From Oxytricha trifallax (taxonomy: Eukaryota; Ciliophora; Spirotrichea; Sporadotrichida; Oxytrichidae): a stretch of DNA of 64,000 bases. The notes beneath the pieces were generated by a model, which did no database searches, was not told the DNA's origin, and worked only from the letters and a program-made list of their open reading frames with translations. This document shows positions 58,620 to 64,000 of this stretch, one piece after another (the stretch's first letter is position 1; the number at the start of each line of letters is the position of its first letter). A program made the translations under genes and the position numbers. The stretch is from NCBI GenBank assembly GCA_000711775.1, contig ARYC01017960.1, positions 48,019 through 112,018 of the forward strand, in the 5' to 3' direction.

Positions 58620-60033
58620 TAAGAATGAACTTTTCAAAATTGAATGAAACTCTCATTGAGTTACACACAAAAATGATTCTAAATAACCATCCTAAGAATA
58701 GTAAATGGAATATCCAGTAGATTGTGGTGTTGGTATACCAAGGGAGTCCACTCAATAAATTCCAAAAAATAAGATTTTCTTATCAACAAAATATAAAGTT
58801 TTTACTACCGTTGATATTGTTGTGAACAAGCAATGATTCTTCGAAACCATCAATACTATTTCTTACATCGAAATCGTAATGAGTATCGTTAATTTTTTCT
58901 TATTTAAAGTCGTGCTCTTGGCAAGCTCTTGATTAGCTGGCTTGAGCGCTGTAATCAACAAACCCTTACAAAACAATATTTAAAATTTATAAAACTAAAG
59001 TTGAGTTTATTCAATCCAAAGTCTAATCTTGTTAGGTTGTGGTTTTTCATGTGAGAAATAGAATTGGAGTCAGGGGACTTGTCGAAATATTCAGCAAACC
59101 TTAATTCTCTCTAGAAAGAGCTAGATGTCACTCTCTCATATCTATGCTTGCCACTTCTGTGGCGCCATTCATAGTGATAATTTGAAAGCCAGAATGTGAC
59201 TTTTGGAGCTTTTGACTTTTAATCAGCTATGAGTTCTGAAGCTTTTTAGCTTTGAATAATGGTTGTAATGAATCTGTAAGTTCTACACATTGCACCTTCA
59301 ACTACATAAGCAATGTACAGAAGTATCAATAATATCCACAGGCCTACTCTATTTTTATCCTTGTAATTACCATTTTTGATATAATATGCTAAGCCAAAGA
59401 CGCACAAGGCAAGAATAATATTTAAAGGCGCCCAATTATAGCAGTCAGGATTTTGGTCTGACTTGCTAACAAGGATATCTTCAAAGAATTCGACATCACC
59501 TCTAACACCCTTTTCATTAGTTGCATAGCCTCTTCCGTTTTTCTTATCATCTTTCCAGGTTGTTTGGATTTTAGCTCCACTAGGTAATGTAAGCACACCC
59601 TCTCCGTTTTTCATGTCATTGAGCCAGTTTCCTTCGTACTAAATACCATCTCTGGACTTTGAAAGACCAAATCCTTCTTTCTTTCCGTTGACCCAGTTGC
59701 CTTCATAGAAGCTACCATCTATGTAGGTAAGTCTACCTTTACCGTGTCTCTGTCCATTTGAGTTGGTTTCACCATTATACTAACTTCCAGACTCGTTGAT
59801 CATCTTCATGATCCCAGCGTTAAGCTTTTGCATTAAGATTGGTTGAGGCTGGGTTCCTTCAGGAGGGACAAATTCGTAGCCTATAGTTGGTGCTGGCTCG
59901 TTGTAAGACTTCAAAATATAGTAATAAAATATTTAACATATTTGACTTAGTCTCATTTCCTCTGACTTTGGCGTCATCCTTAAGAGGAGCATCAGCCATC
60001 TCCAAATCATAGTATTCCTTTTGCTTAGACATA
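58620..60033 (-). CDS. MORN-repeat membrane protein with TMEM151-like domain
   Basis: ATG 60033 (MSKQKEYYDLEMADAPLK). An interruption near 59892-59941 precedes SYNEPAPTIGYEFVPPEG. MORN units follow: YNGETNSNGQRHGKGRL, YEGNWVNGKKEGFG and YEGNWLNDMKNGEGVL. Two hydrophobic segments come next (PLNIILALCVFGLAYYI, GLWILLILLYIAYVVEGAM), then KVTFWLSNYHYEWRHRSGKHRYERV, which matches the Y-HY-RR-R...RV region of TMEM151-type proteins. Further MDSs, separated by IES DNA near 58935-58985 and 58740-58795, supply YDFDVRNSIDGFEESLLVHN and EWTPLVYQHHNLLDIPF. I could not fix those pointers. MORN plus TMEM151 in one chain is notable. Confidence 0.7.
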
Positions 60034-60549
60034 TTTTGGTTTCTTATTAGGTTTAAGATTTATATATCTATTATAATTTTAAATATATTATGATTCATAG
60101 GGAGATAAAAATAATTAAATGAGCCTAATTCAAATTTAGATTCGACAGTTCCTAAGTCTTTACTTTTATAAAAGATTATATATAGTCAATTAATTACTTT
60201 CTATTCATCATCAATTTTAAAGTTAAGTATAAGAAACATAATATATTTTTTTTGGGACAAAAGCTATTAAGGTTTGGCTGAGTTGAATTAAACACCTACG
60301 GCCTATCAAAATACGATGAAGAACATAAACTTCTAATTTTAATGATAATAATATTTAACAGTTAATAATTTAGTTTTATTGGGAAGCAGAAATAAACTAA
60401 ATAATTCCTTTATTTCAAATCATTATAGTAACACAAATACACAGCTCAATAGACAAGCTTACTAGCTTTTGAAACAATAAAAACACTAGCTATTCTCAAT
60501 TATATATACAAATCATTACTTTTCTTATCATAAATTATACTCAACCCCT

Positions 60550-60965
60550 TTATATATTATCTGAAATGATAACTCCATTATGTTTATTGATGATTCTTAG
60601 ACCGACAGCAAGCCCTAAATCAAATCTTGAAGCAAAACGAATCACAGTTAGATAAAGTACCAGACACCATTGCAAACCCCCACTTGAAGGATTAATTCAT
60701 AAAAGTGAGGAAAAACGTGATGAGTCGCATAATATCCAATGAAATTTATGATAAAACTCTCAGTGAGTGGAAGCTTCCCAAGTTAAGAAAGATGGCAACC
60801 AAGAGAATGCAGGAAGAAGAGTTAAAGGAAAAGGAGAGACAAATAGAGAGCAGGAGCAAGAAAGAGAGACAATAATTGGGAAGAGAGTAAATTGATAGAT
60901 CCAGGATTAACAGTGAGGATATTGATTTTGATATAAATGATGAAGAGAATAGAGAAAATGATTGA
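60550..60965 (+). CDS. Small basic coiled-coil protein, 5' end unseen
   Basis: Coding resumes at about 60602 after a TTCTTAG acceptor-like site and is open to TGA 60963-60965, about 121 codons. DRQQALNQILKQNESQLDKV is followed by LSEWKLPKLRKMATKRM, a long K/E/R helix and an acidic end (DIDFDINDEENREND). The amphipathic, Lys/Glu-rich pattern suggests a coiled coil. The start codon must be on an upstream exon or MDS that I cannot place. No family recognised. Confidence 0.5.
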
Positions 60966-61740
60966 TTTAATTTTATAAATTATTATAAATATTTATAATT
61001 GATATTTGATTAATCAAACAAGATGTAGATAATTTAATCATACATTAGTAATTCAAAATAATTATATAAATATTATCATCTAGATGGCTTCGAGGAAAAA
61101 TAGAAAGATTTTATCTTTATAAAAAGCTAAATTATCAACTTCACTTAAATATTGCAATTAAGAAATTAAATTTTAAAACTAATGGGAAATCCTTATCTCT
61201 CCTTCATTAGCAAATTGTATAATTATTCTTGATACTCTTTTTAAATTTGATTAAATCACTTATATAATAAAATAATTGCCAATTAATATTCTAAAATTTA
61301 CCATTTATATTTTCAATTAAAAATCACTAACATTATTTGATTTATTCATTATTATCCTTAAATAATACATTTAAATGAATAAAACTATTGAGAAGAACCA
61401 TTCAAATTTTAATGAGAAATTCTATATAATTATAAGATAAATATGCTAAATTATTTTACTCAAATTTGAACTTTAGTGGCAGCAAACAAATAATGAGTAA
61501 AAACCTAATGTGAACATATAAATAAACTGAAAAATTAATACAAATAAAAATCATGAATTTATAATTAAATTCACTTGTATAACTTATTCTGAATAATATT
61601 TTAGTAAATTAAATAAATAAGTTTGATTGAAGAAAATTCTGTAAGTATATTAGTTATAATTAATATCTTTTAATATGAAAAATACAAATATTATCTGTCT
61701 ATTCTTGTTGTATTATTATTAGCTAAGAAACTTTAATTTG
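60966..61740. other. AT-rich spacer, no gene seen
   Basis: About 85% A+T, no coding signal. Confidence 0.5.
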
Positions 61741-61744
61741 AAAT

Positions 61745-62905
61745 TGTTTCGCAGCTCACTTTACAATATATTTTTCAAATTTATATGAAACTCTTATTGT
61801 CTTTCTTACAAAAATTATTCTAAATAGCCATCCTAGAAAGAGTAAATGGAATAGCCAGTATATCTTGGTATTAGAGTACCAAGGGAGACCACTCATTAAA
61901 TAAAAAATAATGAAATATTTTAAACAAATTTTTTAATGACTACTACCATAATGTGCCAGCATGGAATCTTTGAAACCCTCAATAGAATTTCGTATATTAA
62001 ATTCAGAAAAACTATCTCTCATGTTTTTTTATTTAAAGTCTTTTACTTATTTATCTTTAGACCAAGTGGCTATAGCACTATAGCTAATAAACTCTTTGAT
62101 ATACAACAAATATTAGAAATGAAGCCTAAATTTAATGAGTTTATTTAATTCAAAGTCTAATCAGATTAATTTATGTGTTTTCAATTCTGATATAATACTA
62201 ATATCAGGTGACTTGTCTATGTGTTCTTCATATTTTAACTCTTGAAAAAATCTACTAGATGTTACTAGATCATATCTGGTACCTCCACGCCATTGGTAAT
62301 GCTAGTTTAAAAGGGAGAACATGATTTTTGGAGGCCTAGATTTCTAATCAGTGATGTGTTAAGAAACTGTTTAATTTTTAACAATAGTCTTGATAAATTT
62401 GTAGGTTTTGCAACATACACCCTCAACAATGTAAATTACGCAAAGAATTACGAATAAAATTTATCAGTTAAGCTTTGACCTTTCATTATAATTACCAAAT
62501 CTGTTTTAGTATCCCAAGGTAAATTATGCTAAATGCAAGAATTAAACTAATTGGCGCCCAATTATAACAATCTGGGTTTTAGTCTGACTTCTTTACAATA
62601 TTATCTTCAAAGAATTCAACCTTCTTTTTTATACCAGTCTTCGTGATAGCAAATCCTGTTCCGTTTTTCTTATTGTTTTTCCAGGTAGTATGAATTTTAG
62701 TTCGACTTGGTAGAGTCAAAACACCCTCTCCGTTTTTCATGTTATTAGACCAATTACCCTCGTATGTTACACCTTTACTAGTTACTTCAATTCCTTAACC
62801 TTCCTTTTTACCATTAGCCCAAGATCCTTCGTAATAACTTACATCTATGTTCGTAAGTCTACCTTTACCGTGTCTTTGTCCATTCAAGTTTGTCTCACCT
62901 TTCGA
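61745..62905 (-). pseudogene. Decayed duplicate of the MORN/TMEM151-like gene
   Basis: Parallels 58615-59775 segment by segment: the final MDS (61800-61890), the IDGFEES-like part (61940-62110), the Y-HY-R membrane-proximal part (62200-62330) and the MORN units (62640-62900), all with frameshifts, stops and substitutions. Similarity ends abruptly at about 62905, where AAATCCCTAAAACCCC begins, before the 5' part of the gene. Confidence 0.7.
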
Positions 62906-62929
62906 AATCCCTAAAACCCCTTATTGAGT

Positions 62930-63890
62930 TTTAAATTTATTTTTATTGATATGGGTAACTTTTGGGGTTAAAGTTTATTAAGGTTATAAAGCTACTATAT
63001 TATGCTGGTTTTAATAAAATTATGAATTTTTTAGGAGAACCTTTTTGCATATACTTTATAGTTTAATGGATATGAATTTAACATAAACAATCATTTTGAG
63101 AAACTTAAAATTTCATTTATTGATAGTTTTATGATATTTTAGAATAAGCAACTGAAAATATTAGTTTAATTATTATATTCTTTTACTTTATACTATGACA
63201 ATATTTTTTAAGAATTTATTACAAACAGTAATAATAATTTAAATTATAATTAAAATTAACATTAAAAATATTTGATATATTTTTAAGAAAATAATTAATT
63301 TATTTATCTCATTTCTTTGAATTAAATTGAACAAAACTGTGTTTAGAACTTAAAAATATTCTATTTCCAAAATCACTAGTAGATAAATAAAATATTAAAT
63401 ATAGATATCTTTTAGACTGGTCAATTAAATTTTCTATTATGTTTAATGATATTAAATTTTTAATCAAACTTTAGATAATGATTTAAACTTTTTACAGTAA
63501 GATTATATCACACAATAATCAATAAATAAATCATGATAAATTAGGAGACATTAAAAACCATATTAAAAGCACCTAAATTTAAAGTTAGTCACACTCTAAA
63601 TAAAATAAAGATTTATTTAACTTGAAGCGTCTCATTTAAATAAATACTATGAGGAAATTTTAAAAATTAAGGACTTCAATTTAAATAAATTATAGAAATA
63701 TAATCCCTTTGATAAAAATATACAAAATATTTGAACAAATGAAGATCATATATATATTTTCATAAAGAATGATTATTAAGAATTCAGAGCAGTACACGAT
63801 GAAGTAAACAGAATAACAGACATAAAAACAAAAAACTTTGAAACAAATTACAATTACCCACCTAAACTCCAAAAATTACCCATTCTAATA
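62930..63890. other. AT-rich DNA, no supported gene
   Basis: Very AT-rich. A 60-codon hydrophobic frame at 63690-63872 (-) is what random AT-rich sequence tends to give and is not called. Confidence 0.45.
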
Positions 63891-63899
63891 AAAAATACA

Positions 63900-64000
63900 T
63901 TTAAACACATGAAGGGATATTAGTAATTTGATTATATAAACTGCCAATCTCATTTCTCATTATTTTCTTTAGTTCTTCATCAATTAATTCTTGTTCGTAT
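63900..64000 (-). CDS. Partial coding segment at window edge
   Basis: On the minus strand from the window edge: YEQELIDEELKKIMRNEIG and on to about 63905, a Glu/Lys-rich helical pattern unlike the surrounding AT-rich DNA, then a possible intron start. Too short to identify. Confidence 0.35.

Noticed and set aside
1-64000. CRISPR arrays, bacterial operons, ribosome-binding sites, tRNA and rRNA genes
   Set aside because: Genetic code, introns and MDS/IES layout show a ciliate nuclear genome; no regularly spaced repeats or recognisable tRNA/rRNA sequence were seen.

Overview
The window reads as germline (micronuclear) DNA of a stichotrich ciliate of the Oxytricha/Stylonychia type. Three independent signs support this. 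(1) Every long reading frame uses TAA and TAG as sense codons (glutamine in recognisable proteins) and stops only at TGA. (2) Several elements start with C4A4 telomere-like repeats and carry a TBE-type DDE transposase next to a TBE-type 22-kDa-like gene. (3) Ordinary genes are broken into macronuclear-destined segments (MDSs) by AT-rich internal eliminated sequences (IESs). I found twelve IESs where a 4-14 bp direct repeat (pointer) occurs at both edges and removing one copy plus the spacer restores the frame; one of them also needs a 1-nt correction. All are in linear order, so I see no scrambled locus. The genus is an inference.

Layout. 1-6.8 kb: a large inverted repeat whose arms each hold a Tc1/mariner-type transposase converging on a five-intron 22-kDa-like gene, around a central reading frame. 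6.8-14.6 kb: spacer, a 101-aa gene, an intact 479-aa five-exon gene, and a divergent decayed transposase split by about 1.4 kb. 14.9-15.4 kb: a diverged tandem repeat. 15.7-27.2 kb: a beta-trefoil lectin-like gene whose 1.4-kb body is repeated four times, with three truncated TBE-like elements between the copies.

27.6-46.97 kb is a gene-dense block: a rhomboid-like membrane protein (UBAC2-like, -), a coiled-coil/MORN protein (+), the SM protein Vps45 (-), a Bin3/MePCE-type RNA-capping methyltransferase (-), a 162-aa unknown (+), a 726-aa protein with a putative N-myristoylation site and a ubiquitin-like domain (+), a 704-aa low-complexity protein (-), eIF4E (+) and a small multi-pass membrane protein (+). 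Two of the IESs in this block are almost entirely palindromic transposon-like elements.

48-64 kb: an unknown gene running into a TBE relic, a 416-bp palindrome, a second TBE relic, a decayed paralogue of the membrane-protein gene, an 884-aa acidic coiled-coil gene in three MDSs, a MORN/TMEM151-like membrane-protein gene and its decayed duplicate, a small coiled-coil gene, and long AT-rich spacer. Introns are tiny (25-106 nt, GT...AG). I recognised no tRNA, rRNA or CRISPR. The gene models are hand translations. Those whose joined segments sum to an exact multiple of three are the strongest: 4475-5400, 8996-9301, 9611-11263, the lectin, 34067-35900, 36014-37398, 37648-38808, 39010-41412, 41547-44206, 44885-46259 and 46429-46974.
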